Counted from the stretch's first letter, positions 1 to 10,104 are shown. The stretch is 18,866 nt of DNA from Parachlorella kessleri (GCA_001598975.1 BBXU01000421.1:1-18866), one strand, 5' to 3'. Numbers and translations are program-made. Notes: generated by a model from the letters alone, not told the origin.

Positions 1-64
1 TATCCCCTGTGTGCCTTGCGGGCAAACGTGCATGTAAGCAACCATATGCTACTGTGCTGTGTAG
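1..64 (+). other. 3' end of an SF3A1 intron
   Basis: The bases before 65 do not continue the SF3A1 similarity and end in CTGTGTAG, a plausible acceptor, so they are read as the tail of an intron that starts outside the window. Codon phase requires one base from the previous exon. Confidence 0.55.
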
Positions 65-1334
65 CGACGGACGAGGAGATCAATCGCAACCTGTCGAAGT
101 TGGCGCGCACCCGCCCCGACATCTTTGGCTCAGCCCAGGAGGAGGTCAGCGCCCTGGTGGGCCAGCAGATACAGCAGGACCGGGCAGCGCAGCACGCAGG
201 GGGCCCAGCAGCAGCAGCAGCAGCGCCGCACAGGGGCCCGGCGCCAGCCGGCCCCGCTGCCGCGCCGGCGCGGCCGCCGGTGCTGCCGCCCCCGCCGGTG
301 GGCGCGCCAGTACCTGCGGCACCAGCAGCAGCAGCTGCGGCTCCTCTCCCGCCGCCTGTGATGCCGCCTCCAATCATGCGGCCGCCGCCCGTGCCGCTCC
401 CGCCTCCGCCCGTGCTGGCGCCGCCGGCGGTGCCGCTGCCACCACCAATGATGCCGCCGCCCATACCAGGTGCGTCTGCCAATCCAACCCCTCGCCAGCC
501 CGTAGTTTGCTTACCTTTGACGGAACCTTGCAGTAGCAGGGTTGCATGCAGGATGTGGCGGCTAACGACTGGCAGCCTGCTCTTGCACTGCCCGCCTTAC
601 GGCAGAGGGCCCATGGCTGGTGTATGCAGGTGCGATGCCAGTTGCGCCGCTGCCGCCGCCGCGTGAGGCTCCGCCTCTGGAGGAGCACCCTGACGCCAAG
701 CGGCAGCGCCTTGAGGGGGCTGGAGGGCCACCACTTGTGCCTGAGGAGGCCTTCCTGGAGCAGTTCCCAGGCCAGAGCAAGGTGGGCCGCCGGGCCAAGC
801 TGGGGGTGGGCGGGTACCGAGCGGCCCATGCGAAAGCCTGATATTCCCCGCTGGTTGCGTGGTTGTAGGGGTTTGACAGCGGAGTGGTCTATGAGACTGA
901 AACCACGCAGGCCCGCCTGTTTGGGTCGGGACGCAGCTTCTACCGAGCTCTCCCAGTTGCCCTCCCTCCATAGGGCAGAACGCTTGTGGGCAATCCTCAT
1001 CATCACGTCCTCGCCCGCGGCGCCGCACTTGCCGCTGACCCCCGCCCCTTGCCGCCCCACTCTCCCGCAGGTGCACGTGCTGTGTGCTGAGGTGGAGGGC
1101 TACGACAACCTCCGGGGGCAGCTGCTGGCGGTGGAGGTTGCCAGCCTGCGTGACACTGTCGGCTCCCTCAAGGAGCGGCTTGCCGACGTGGTGGGGGTGC
1201 CAGCCAACAGGCAGCGGATCAGCAGAGAGGGGCTGGGCTTCCTGCGTGACGAGCTGTCACTGGCGCACTACAACGTGTCGCCGGATGTGCAGCTGCAGCT
1301 GGGGGTGAAGGAGCGGGGTGGCAGGAAAAAGTGA
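65..1334 (+). CDS. SF3A1: Splicing factor 3A subunit 1 (SF3a120/PRP21), C-terminal part, 5' truncated
   Basis: Last three exons: <65-469, 630-781 and 1071-1334, stop TGA. Introns are 470-629 (GTGCGT...GCAG, phase 1) and 782-1070 (GTGGGC...CGCAG, phase 0); the exon at 65 follows a TGTAG acceptor. About 272 residues are visible. They begin TDEEINRNLSKLARTRPDIFG, resembling the SF3A1 segment before its Pro-rich region. A long Pro/Ala tract (about residues 45-150) follows, then the conserved acidic/Lys-Arg stretch with PLVPEEAFLEQFP. The last 86 or so residues form the ubiquitin-like domain, ending in VKERGGRKK, nearly identical to the human C-terminus. SF3A1 belongs to the SF3a complex of the U2 snRNP and acts in the nucleus in branch-site recognition; its UBL contacts U1 snRNA stem-loop 4. 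The SURP domains would lie upstream of the window. Identification is firm; the first exon edge is inferred. Confidence 0.93.
206..223 (+). repeat. (CAG)6 microsatellite coding for poly-Ala
   Basis: Six perfect CAG units lie in the Pro/Ala-rich part of SF3A1. The reading frame is GCA, so the tract gives an alanine run rather than glutamine. A second, interrupted GCA/CAG run is near 323-340. Confidence 0.9.
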
Positions 1335-2364
1335 TGGGCCAGTTTAGGACGAGCACTGCACTATGAACGGCCGCCTGACAGAAATCCTGTCTAGGGACGT
1401 TTGTATGGGAACAGTGCATGAGCCGGGGTCCGGCAACTGGATGCGTGGTGGTTGACGTATGGCATGCAGCAGCAGGCGTGGGCACCTGGGTTTCAATATC
1501 ACACAATGCTCGCCGAGGTCAGTACACTTGGCAACTGCTGTGCTTGGCAATCAGTGACTCTAGCAAAGCAAGGTTACGTACCACACTCGAGGCCCACGTG
1601 CTGCCAAGGTGTTAGATGCGTTGCTGCTGTCTGGAACCGCCTGGCCGGTTGTTTGATGCCCTTGCCTTGCACAAGTACACTGGGCTGGGTTGGCAGGTGG
1701 GTGGCAAGAAAGGTATGCGGCGAACAAGTCGTGGTAAGGGGTAGTCATGGAAGTTGCAGGCAACGTTGTATGGCAGGTGTACATTGGTGGCTTCGGACCT
1801 CAGCTTGGGGCCTGGCAATGTCTGTCCGGTGGTCTAGGAGCAGAACTATTCAGGTCTTTGCTTGCATTCGTACCCCTTATAGTGCTGTAGCACTTGTTAA
1901 CTCGACCAGCTAGTGAGACGGCAGTAGGGGCGTGAACGCTATGCAGCCACAGGAAGTGTGATACAAGGCACTGCGCAGGAGGTTGTCCAGGAAGCAGCTG
2001 TTTGCAGCTTCAAGCTCTGTTCGCCTTCATGCCTCACCATCTATGCTGACTTCGAAAGCTCAAGAGTCACTATGAGTATCATTTTCCTCAGCAATTGACC
2101 TCTCGATATCATGTGCGGTACGCGCTCCACTCCTGTCCAGTGCTTTTAATCCTTTTCCTCAACTACATGTGAGATTGAGTGCCAGTGGGAATTTGCAGGG
2201 CTTCCAACCAAGCTCTCCCCTGCTGACCTGGCAGTTGGCGCCTCACCCCAATCATGAGTATTTCTCCCTGCCTGGCGCTTGGGCTTGGCAGGGCCCACGT
2301 CCGCAGGCTGAACTTCCCGGCCTGAATATTTTCGGCACCACTTGAGCACCTAGGCAGCGAAACC
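1335..2364. other. Intergenic: SF3A1 3' UTR and promoter of the next gene
   Basis: About 1 kb between two same-strand genes. The only longish frame (1452-1913, +) has an unstructured Trp/Cys/Arg-rich composition, no family resemblance and no splice partner. I saw no clear TGTAA poly(A) signal and no convincing TATA box. It should hold the SF3A1 3' UTR and the promoter/5' UTR of the gene starting at 2365. Confidence 0.5.
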
Positions 2365-3654
2365 ATGGCCTCACTTGAGGCTGAGGACTATGTTCTTGTC
2401 GACAAGGGTGAAGCACAAGGGTTGGAGCAAGGGGCAGGCCTCCATGACGTCGCACAAAGGCCCGCCTCGTCGATAGCGCCCAGTACCCCCGAAAGTGCAA
2501 GGGCACCAGCTAGGCCAACCCTACCCAAGGAGGTGTGGTGAATGACGTGTTTGCACGACCCCGTGAGACAGAGTTCTCATAATAGTCAGCCTGGAACCAT
2601 GCTCGGTTGAAGCCAGTGGGCTCCTGCCTCCGGCACTGTGCAGGCTGCCGCGGCTATGAAGCAGCCTGGCTTTCTTGAGGTGGTGTCGGCCCACTTCATC
2701 TACTGGCTGCTGGTGGGCCTAGAGGAGGCTCCCAAAGTGTGGGGTGCCCTCAAGCGGGTAGGTAAGGGGTTGTGCCCACCTTGGGAGCCTCGACTCGCTA
2801 AGTGCATGCAAGGCACTAGTGGCAGATTGCAGTGTCGGCTGCTTGGACCTCCGTGCGTGGGCCTGATGCTATTTGCAGCACTGCATCCACACGCTTTGTT
2901 CATATTGCGACATTAGCGTGGGGTCCCTGCCCTGACACTGCAGGGTGTTGTGAGGGGTACGGAAGCCGCCCGCCCTGCTGCTCCTCGTCTCTGGAGGGCC
3001 TCTTGCCACGGGACGACAGCTGCACGGGCAGCCGGCCAGCAGTACAGCCGCCTTATACGCGCCAGCAATTGGCAGGCGGTTAGCCAGCTGGCTGCAACCC
3101 ACGCCACCACAGTGTTAGCCCAACTGGTGTGCCTGGCTAGGGTGTCCCTGGTAGCCGCCAAGCCTGCCTACCTGGTCCTTGTCCGCTGGGCCCACTCAGC
3201 GGCCGCCGTCGTCATCTTCGTCATTCACAACCCTGGACAAGCCTGGCAAGCAGTGTCGGAAGCAGCTGCAAGAGCGCGTTTGGCGTGTTGGGGCGCCTAC
3301 CTTCATTTGGACCCCCACCAGGAGCTGGCTGGCACCCTCAGGCGCCTTGCCCTCTGGGTTGTAACTGTCCTTGCTGGGTTGTACGCCCGAGCAGACCCTG
3401 ACAGGCGAGCGCCTCGCTTCTATCATGCCAGGGTGTACCCCGCGTTGGAGAGCACTGCAGCCAGCCTGGCTGCGGGGGCCCACAAGGCACAGCCTCACCT
3501 GTTGGCGGCATGGGCGCGGGCTGCCCCCATGGCGCAGAGTCTCTGGGCTGAGGGCAAGCAGGCGTGGCAAGCTCCCGGCCTGGGCTGGGTCTTCATCCTA
3601 GCAGGAGCTGTGGCCCTGCTGAGCTGCATTGTGGCCTTGTCAGGAGCTCTGTGA
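2365..3654 (+). CDS. Hypothetical Ala-rich, probably tail-anchored membrane protein
   Basis: Three exons in phase 0: 2365-2532, 2644-2757 and 2944-3654 (stop TGA). Introns are 2533-2643 (GTGTGG...GTGCAG) and 2758-2943 (GTAGGT...CTGCAG). The start ATG is in a strong ACCATGGC context, and the first exon (56 codons) was found only by reading the frame by eye. The predicted product has 330 aa. Residues 1-56 are acidic then Pro/Ser/Ala-rich and soluble (MASLEAEDYVLVDKGEA...). Exon 2 carries an amphipathic/hydrophobic stretch, VVSAHFIYWLLVGLEEAP. Exon 3 is Ala/Trp/His-rich with hydrophobic segments at about residues 169-190 and 229-243. A strongly hydrophobic C-terminus at about 307-328 (GWVFILAGAVALLSCIVAL) ends two residues before the stop, as in tail-anchored proteins. 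I do not recognise a family. Lipid-droplet or organelle-surface association is possible but unproven. Confidence 0.75.
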
Positions 3655-3920
3655 TTGACCTTGACACCTCCTCCTGTGTGCAGTAGCATCTCATGGACAG
3701 GTAACAGGGTCGCGTCTCTGGTTGTAAGTCACCAAGCCAGGGTACCGCAAGCCGCGTCGTTCTGGGTTGCATGTGAGGGCTCGATGACGGGCCTTATTGT
3801 ACACATTCTTTGTTACATGGGGCAACTTGGTGTCGTGCTGTAGAGTTGGCACGTGCCTCCCTTTTGCATATTGAGTGTTGTTGTACATAGTCTCTTGTAG
3901 CACCTCTTTGCAAGCGCTTG

Positions 3921-3925
3921 TGTAA
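3921..3925 (+). terminator. Putative poly(A) signal TGTAA for the 2365-3654 gene
   Basis: TGTAA is the dominant chlorophycean poly(A) signal. This copy lies about 270 bases after the stop. A closer copy at 3723-3727 is an alternative. Confidence 0.4.
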
Positions 3926-4144
3926 TATGTTTCGGCTTTCATAACGTCAGTGTATCATGCTTGTTGGACGCCCTCCGCGTGTGATCTCTTACTGTGGCGG
4001 CTTGGGTGTGGGTGGCAGGTTCGGCATAAGGGAGGGTGACTGTATAGGGATGGGCACCAATTGTAGACTGCTTAATAAGCATGCTGGTATTTGTGCACCA
4101 GGGGTGCATAGCATGTGGGCACTATTGACAGCAGGGTGACAACA

Positions 4145-4149
4145 TTACA
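4145..4149 (-). terminator. Putative poly(A) signal TGTAA for the minus-strand gene at 4739-6002
   Basis: TTACA on the plus strand reads TGTAA on the minus strand, about 590 bases past the stop at 4739. I saw no nearer copy, so the 3' UTR would be long, which is common in green algae. Confidence 0.35.
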
Positions 4150-4738
4150 TTGTATAGCAAAACGTAGGCAAGGCTCGTCCGATGCACCCGGGGGATATTG
4201 AAAGCTCCTGTAACATAAGCAGATGCGAATGGCATCAACATAGCATTTAGCTCGCCAGCGTTTGGCGCGGCTGGCTAAGAGACTATGCACATCATGACAG
4301 GCACATCCATGCTGAAAAAGGAAATGAATGAAACGATCTATAAAAAAGTACATAGCCCTCCCACCATGTCTTGAACCAAGCGGCATTTAGGCAAGCTGAA
4401 CTGCAGACCCACAAATCACATTCGTTTCATGAGAAGGTAGGAACAGTAGCCCAGTTTACCCCACGGCCCCCTTCTTGTAACCTTCGACAGTCTCACATAC
4501 ACGCAACAACAATGGTGCGTTCAATGAAAGAACAATATCAACTCAGCAGCATCTTCTACAGATACACGGCCCCTGGGCATTGGGGCAAACCCATCAAAGC
4601 GTTACTCCATGCGACTTGAGAGGCAACCATTCTGCAACATATCCCCACGATGGGGAAGGCGGAGGCAGGCTCGCCCTAATAAGGACCTCCTGGTGCTAGG
4701 TAGATATAGCCGGCCGCCTGCACATTCCAGTGGGCAGC

Positions 4739-6002
4739 TCAGTCATCAATTGTGTGGGCCTCGACATCAATGACTGGCCCACTCTCCCAACCACGACCTC
4801 CTGACGGTCCACCGCGCGGCGCCTGTGCCTGCTGTGCCTGCTGCTGCTGCCGAGGGCGCCGCCCCTGAAAGCGCCCAAATAGGTCATTCACAAACTGCGA
4901 CTGCTGCGCCCGCTGCTGCTGTTGCGCCTGCTGCTGCTGGTACGCCTGGTAGGCTGCCTGCCGCTGCTGCTCCTGCTCCATAGCCTGCATCATCGCAGGG
5001 GTAGCAACACTGTTTGCTGCCAGGCATGCATACCAGTCCCCCGCTGACCCCTGGATGCAGGTGTGTCAACAAGGTCCAGAGCACAAGCACAGACAACTGC
5101 GAGACTATGGACAAATCATGCATCAGTCCCACTTATGGGTACTGGCTGGAGTCTGCCCACCATGCTCACAGCGTACTCTTACCTTCTTCCTGATGTAGGG
5201 TGCTGCCAGCAGGGGTCCAACAAACAGGAAGAAGGAGAACCACTTGAAAAGCTGGAAGACAAGGCCGCTGTATGTGGCATATGAGATCAGCAGGATTGCT
5301 GCAAAAGTGCCCAGGGGCGTGTTGAAAAACTCCCCTGTTCGGCGACGCCACTGCAGCAGGGGAAAAAAAGAACCCTTGGAAGGCCTCCACATCAGCAAGC
5401 CAATGCTGGCTCACCAAGAAAGCTCACCACAAAAGGCAACACAAGCAGTCAACACAGCTGGCAATCACCTTCTTCTTCATGCAATATCTACTGTGAACAA
5501 GCCCGCGTAAAGCTTGCAGAAAGCATCCAAAAGTACTGCCAAGAAGTTAGCCTATCAATAAGCATTCGCGCACCATTGGCCACTTGCGCTTCACGTCAGC
5601 CCACGCCTGGCTGGCTCTCCTCCGCAGCCCATACTTGACATCAACCTCGCCAGCTGCCTCCCGCACCCGCTCCGCTGCCTGCTGCGCTTTCTTGCTGACC
5701 TCATACTCGCGGTCAAGCTGTGCGGCCGTGCGGCTGGCGCTGTCCTGCACACGCTCAGCTGCTTGCTGTGCCTTGGTAGCTGCGTCCCGAGCTGCACCCT
5801 GCAGCTTCTCCTGCAGCTGCTGCTCCTCGGCCCAGTGCTTCAGCTTTTCCTGTGCCTCCCTTGCTCGCTCGTTGAAGGCGTCAGGAAACGACTGCTGACC
5901 AACCGCGCACCGTAGAGCTCGCACCCTCCTCCTGCCAGCACAGACCGGCCTGGCTATTTGCAGTCGTATGGGCGAGGCTCTCTGTACGCTGAACAGCTTC
6001 AT
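4739..6002 (-). CDS. Probable chloroplast membrane protein with amphipathic helical region and Gln-rich tail
   Basis: Three phase-0 exons on the minus strand: 6002-5574, 5350-5183 and 4984-4739 (stop TGA). Introns are 5573-5351 (GTGCGC...CTGCAG after a T/C-rich tract) and 5182-4985 (GTAAGA...ATGCAG). The product has 280 aa. Residues 1 to about 35 are rich in Arg/Ala/Ser/Val with almost no acids and end near VRALRCA, a typical algal transit peptide. Residues 38-130 are Ala/Glu/Lys/Arg/Gln heptad-like repeats resembling LEA or apolipoprotein-type amphipathic helices (KAQQAAERV occurs twice). WRRRTGEFFNTPLG then leads into a hydrophobic region at about 155-195, with one or two membrane spans and aromatic residues. 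Residues 200-280 are Gln-rich (YQQQQAQQQQ) and end with the acidic motif PVIDVEAHTIDD, reminiscent of conserved plastid protein tails. The family is not recognised; plastid-membrane localisation is inferred. Confidence 0.82.
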
Positions 6003-6254
6003 GACGAAGGTTAGGTGAGAGTTCAGCTGCTGTTGCTGGGGACCAACCTCAAGCGTCTGTGTGAGGCAAGCACGTCAATATAAGAAGCGTGGTATTAAAC
6101 AAGAGGAATTCGGGCAAGAGGTCTCGCTCGTCTCCCGCCTCGCAGGAGGGCGCGCAGGAAGAGACTGGAATTCCATGGAAGTGCTAGCATGTGCTAGGCT
6201 GGGTGCAGGCTTCTTTTCATAGGGTGAAAGAGATCTTCAAACGAATATGTCATA
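6003..6254. promoter_or_regulatory. Short bidirectional promoter region
   Basis: Only 252 bases separate the start codons of two divergent genes (ATG at 6002 on minus and 6255 on plus). The segment must carry both 5' UTRs and core promoters. A TATA-like TATAAG at 6079-6084 on the plus strand lies about 170 bases before the PSMD5 start. The minus-strand reading of the same site, TTATATTG, could serve the other gene. GGAATTCC near 6168 is a small palindrome of unknown meaning. Confidence 0.5.
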
Positions 6255-6257
6255 ATG
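6247..6257 (+). promoter_or_regulatory. Two-codon uORF whose stop overlaps the PSMD5 start codon
   Basis: ATG TCA TAA at 6247-6255 is followed by the proposed PSMD5 ATG at 6255-6257, so stop and start share one base (TAATG). The main ATG has A at -3 and G at +4. A minimal uORF this close could modulate translation through reinitiation or leaky scanning. It depends on the transcript starting upstream of 6247. Confidence 0.45.
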
Positions 6258-9198
6258 GTGCAGGTAGGCCCACGAGAACTGACCGACCCAGGATCGACCT
6301 GAACATCTGTAATAAGGCCAGGAGCTCAGGCCATACTTCTGGTTGCAGGCACAGGACGGCACCCCACTTGTTCAAGACCTCAAGGCCCTTGCTGATACTC
6401 TTGGGCCCTTGCAAGACTCCAAGGCACAGAGTTTCTTGGCGAGCTACCCATTGGATGTGATCTTCAGGTGGCGCTTAGCGTTGTGAAGCTGTGGTTCCAG
6501 CAATACGGCTGGCAATACGGGGCTGCTACGTGCTCCTAGCCCTGAGCTAACCACAGCAGGTTGAGAAGCCAACAGTAAGTAAGGTCCTTATTGTTGAGGC
6601 TGCCTGCAGGGAGCTGAGCGGACCGCAGGTGATGCCGGCAGTGATTGAAACAGCGCGCCAGGCGCTGGAAAAGGTGTTCAACACCGGCTTTGGTGAGCCA
6701 CACTTCTATACGTTCCTAGTGTCCTGCTGCCCCTTTGTGGGACTGATTGCCTACCAAGCTTGATAATGCATGTCACAGCCGTCCACACTCACGCTGGTAG
6801 TGAAGTCGGCTGCGAGGCATTCAGGAGGCGAGCCCTAGGATCTTTACTGCTCTGCAGGGTCAGCTCTGCTGCCGCAGCTTGTCCCCTATGCCGCTGCTGC
6901 CCTCGCATCCGCTGCTGCACCCAGCATGCGGCAGCTAGCAGTGCAGCAGCTGGCCCGCCTGCTGGCAGCCCCTGCCTTCTCAGCTGCCTCCGGCTCACAG
7001 CAGCAAGAGCTGCTGGGGTTGCTGCTGGGAGCCCTTCGAGACCCTGACACTGGTGTGGCAGGCGCCGCAGAGGAGGCGCTTAGCTCTCTGTCCAGCTCTC
7101 CTGCTGCCCTTGGAGCGTTACTGAGCACCCCGCCAGCCTCACAGCAGCTACAAGCGCTTGCTAGCTCAGCAGACCCTGTGCTGGCTATCCGAGGTCTAAC
7201 ACTTGCACTGCGACTGGCGGCAGCAGGGCCGGAGGCTGGGGCAGCAGTGCGCCGGACGGGGCTGCTAGAGCCACTGCTGCGGGCATTGCAGGACCCCCGC
7301 GACATCCTGGCAGCAGCGGCTGCCCTGCAGCTTGTGAAGGAAGCGGCAGAGGGGTGTGACGCTGGCATGGCTTCAGAGCTTGGAGAGGCAGCAATGCCTG
7401 CCCTGGAGGCCTTGATGCCGGCAGGGACACCTGCTGGCACGCCGCAGCCGGATGTGGTGGTGCAGTGTGCGGCTCTACAGGTAAGGGGCTGATGCCATGG
7501 CTTTCTCTTGCATCCATGAGCGCAAAGATCTGGTGGGGCACAGGTCGGCTGGTTTGATGTGGGACCTGCTCACCAGCAAGGCTCACCATCGAATAACTTT
7601 TCTGTGAGGACCCATCAAGCGGGAAATGTGCAACAAGCCAGTCCCCAGCTCGCAAGCGGCGTGATCAACCTGGGTGACACCTGTGACTGCCAATCACTGT
7701 TGTTGAGCCTACTGCTCGCATTGTGCAGGCAGCAGCCGCTCTCCTCGTCGCCTCCTTGAAGGCGGGCCACGGCCCCATGGCTGTGTATTCGCAGCTTGCG
7801 GCCGGCCCAGCAGGTGCAGCAGGACAAGCCAGCAGGGTCGCCCAGTACCCTGTGCTGGCTGCAATCAAGGCTGTCCTGGATGTGGGCAGCTTGGAGGAGT
7901 TCTCTCCGGAGCTGGAAGAAGCGGCCCTGGATGCTGGTGAGGGCAGCGTGTAGCCTGGTGGGCTTTGGTGGTTGAGAATCACACCGGGCTCTGTTGACCT
8001 TGTTTTGAGAGCCCGGCATGTGGTCGAAGAGTGTTGTCTCTTCCCTTGCCTGTCTTGGCTTACTCATGGTATCCGGTGCCATTGAGCTGCTCCAGGAGAC
8101 CACTGCCCAGGGCAATGGACGCCTGTTCAGAGTGGGTAGTGCGGAGCAAACCAGTGATAGTGTCGATTCAATTCCTTGGCAGCATGGTCTGAGGGGTGGA
8201 CAGGACCGGTCAGCAGTGGGGTGGCAATTCGTGTGTTGGGGCTTTCCAAAGCAACTTGCTGCCTGTGCCCATCATTCTGCAGTTGGTACCATCGGCCTGG
8301 AGGCGCCAGGTGCCACAGCCATCCTACAGGACCCTTCACGGCTGATTCTTGATGTTGCCAGCAAGGCCTTGGGCAGGGCGCCCAACCCGTCCAGCCGTAT
8401 CGGGGCCCTGCATGCTTTGGCTGCTGTGGCCGGGTCTGAGCGAGCTGCGGAGGCAGGGCGCGGGGCAGCGGCACTGCTTGGCCCCGTCGAGGAGGAAGCG
8501 CTGCGCTTTGCTGTGTATGAAGGTGCGAAGCACTCTCAAACGTTTGAGACCTGTGCAGGCAGCCAAGTGTGCTCTCAAGTATTGAAACGAGTTGCGGTGC
8601 CCGATAGAGATACCGGGGAATGCGGGTCGGTGGGATATGTGAAGGGCGTGAAGATAGCAGGCAGGCAGCCACCAGTCACTCCCTGTGTAAAGCTGCCCAT
8701 GTTCTGTTGTTCCCCACAGGTGCCTTGTCAAGCAGCACCACAGCAAGCCCTGCCGACGTCACGCTGGACTTGTTAGAAAACCCATTCCTTGAGCTGAGGG
8801 TTGCGACCTACCGGGCCCTCAGCGCACTGCTGCAGCGCGAGTGGATGGCCGCTGCAGTCTGCTCTTATGCTGAGCTCTTGGCACGGCTGCTGAGCCCGCA
8901 GAGCGAGAGCGGAAGGCAGGGATGTGAGTGGCGATACGCATGTGTTAGAGCGTTGGCCGGCACCGTGCGCGCAGTCACAGCGGCAGGCCAGCAGCTGCAC
9001 GAAGCATTAGGCAACGGCCTGACGGCTAACGGGACAGCAGGTCAGCACCAGCGGCAGTACAGTGGGCAGTACCGCGCATTGCTGGCGGCTGTTGCACAGC
9101 AAATAGATGATGCAGCCGCTCAGGGACCTTACGGGCTGGCTAGTGCCACTCCAGAAGCATTCCAGGTGGCAACCATTTCTCGGGGAGGGGGCCAGTAA
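6255..9198 (+). CDS. PSMD5: 26S proteasome non-ATPase regulatory subunit 5 (S5b) homologue, assembly chaperone
   Basis: Seven exons: 6255-6263, 6349-6467, 6610-6692, 6858-7480, 7729-7936, 8283-8522 and 8720-9198 (TAA). They total 1761 nt (586 aa), every junction keeps phase, and all introns are GT-AG. The first coding exon holds only Met-Val-Gln. The joins are supported by plant PSMD5 landmarks: SFLASYPLDVIFR, then EKVFNTGFGSALLPQLVPYA, then EEAALDAVGTIGLEAPGAT, then ENPFLELRVATYRALSALLQ and a QGPYGL...EAFQVATI tail. Much of the protein is Ala/Leu-rich HEAT/ARM-like helical repeats, clearest at residues about 80-280. PSMD5 binds the Rpt1/PSMC2 module during assembly of the 19S regulatory particle and is not in the finished proteasome; it acts in cytosol or nucleus. 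The length is slightly above the human (about 504) and plant proteins. The tiny first exon is the least certain part. Confidence 0.88.
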
Positions 9199-9613
9199 GG
9201 TCGTTGGCAGTTGGGTTTTTATGGTGGCAGGGCTGATTACCGTGCCAGACCGTGCTGGGCTCAGACGGTGTGACTCACTACTGTGGGCTGAGGATGTGCA
9301 GTGAGTAACGCTGTGATGTCCCGGTGTTTTCTGGTGAAGTCCATGCCTGTTTGGTGCATCAGTTGGTTCGGTGATGTGGCGAAACGTATGACATGAGGGA
9401 ATATTCTACGTTTGCCAGGCAGAGTGTTGACAGCGAGCTAGGGCGGTCAGTGCTGACTTAGCGGTCTAATCCCTCCTTGAGGCACAGCTAGGCCTCGTGG
9501 TATGCTGTGCATATGAACACGTGTGGCTGTGGGTGGCAGTAGTTCGTCAGTGCGGCATGCAAAGTAAGCCATTAGTACTACTAGAGTTACGAGGCGGGGG
9601 GGAGAACTATACA

Positions 9614-9618
9614 TGTAA
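9614..9618 (+). terminator. Putative poly(A) signal TGTAA for PSMD5
   Basis: The motif lies in ACATGTAAGC, about 415 bases after the PSMD5 stop. It is the only plus-strand copy I noticed in the expected distance range. Confidence 0.4.
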
Positions 9619-10104
9619 GCAGCCACTATATCCTGGCATATGGGTGCTGAAGATTATTTTACAGATTTGTCTTGCAGCATATACATTGTCCATAGCACAT
9701 GGCCAGCAAGCAAGACGCAGTCCATCCCACCCACAAATCCTGAGGTAAGACTGCGCTCTCAAATCAACCATCTGGCTATAGCAGCCTAGCACACAAGGAG
9801 CCTAATGCACACGCCTCCCCCATCTGTCCTATTTGGAAGGTGCGACATGCTGGGCAAGCAGCCTTAGTCATGCACATTGTGGCAGGGAAACGGGATACAT
9901 GAAGAGAACAAAAGCAGAGGCAAGAGCGCTACATGCACCATGCGACAGCCGGGCCAGTTGGTGAGTTCACGGCTAGTAAACCTAATGATTATGCAGTGAC
10001 CGATACAATGCTGAGGAGCCTCCGCAACCTTCCTTCTAGTGATGCAATATGCTACAGAGACTACAATGCGACGTGGTGGCCACTCTTAGCCACAGGTTCA
10101 CAAA

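Larger units (their letters stand above)
3655..4738. other. Intergenic: facing 3' UTRs of two convergent genes
   Basis: Lower-GC stretch between the stop at 3654 (+) and the stop at 4739 (-). It has no coding-like frame. It contains TGTAA motifs on the plus strand (3723-3727, 3921-3925) and one on the minus strand (4149-4145), consistent with two 3' UTRs of a few hundred bases each. Confidence 0.6.

Noticed and set aside
374..1060. 228-codon minus-strand frame opposite SF3A1
   Set aside because: It is antisense to SF3A1 exons and introns, has no recognisable domain, and its composition is that expected from GC-rich complementary codons.
546..1334. 262-codon plus-strand frame taken as one uninterrupted gene
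   Set aside because: Only the part from 1071 matches SF3A1; the part before it reads through two introns and overlaps real exons in another frame.
1452..1913. 153-codon plus-strand frame
   Set aside because: It has no splice partner, no family resemblance and erratic composition; best read as 3' UTR/intergenic sequence.
6560..6609. Extension of PSMD5 exon 3 upstream to the acceptor at 6559
   Set aside because: The frame is open (VEKPTVSKVLIVEAAC) but joining it to exon 2 breaks phase. Starting at 6610 keeps phase and gives the spacing seen in plant PSMD5.
8018..8282. Coding exon with hydrophobic start MWSKSVVSSLACLGLL
   Set aside because: Direct joining of 7936 to 8283 restores a conserved PSMD5 stretch, so this segment is treated as intron.
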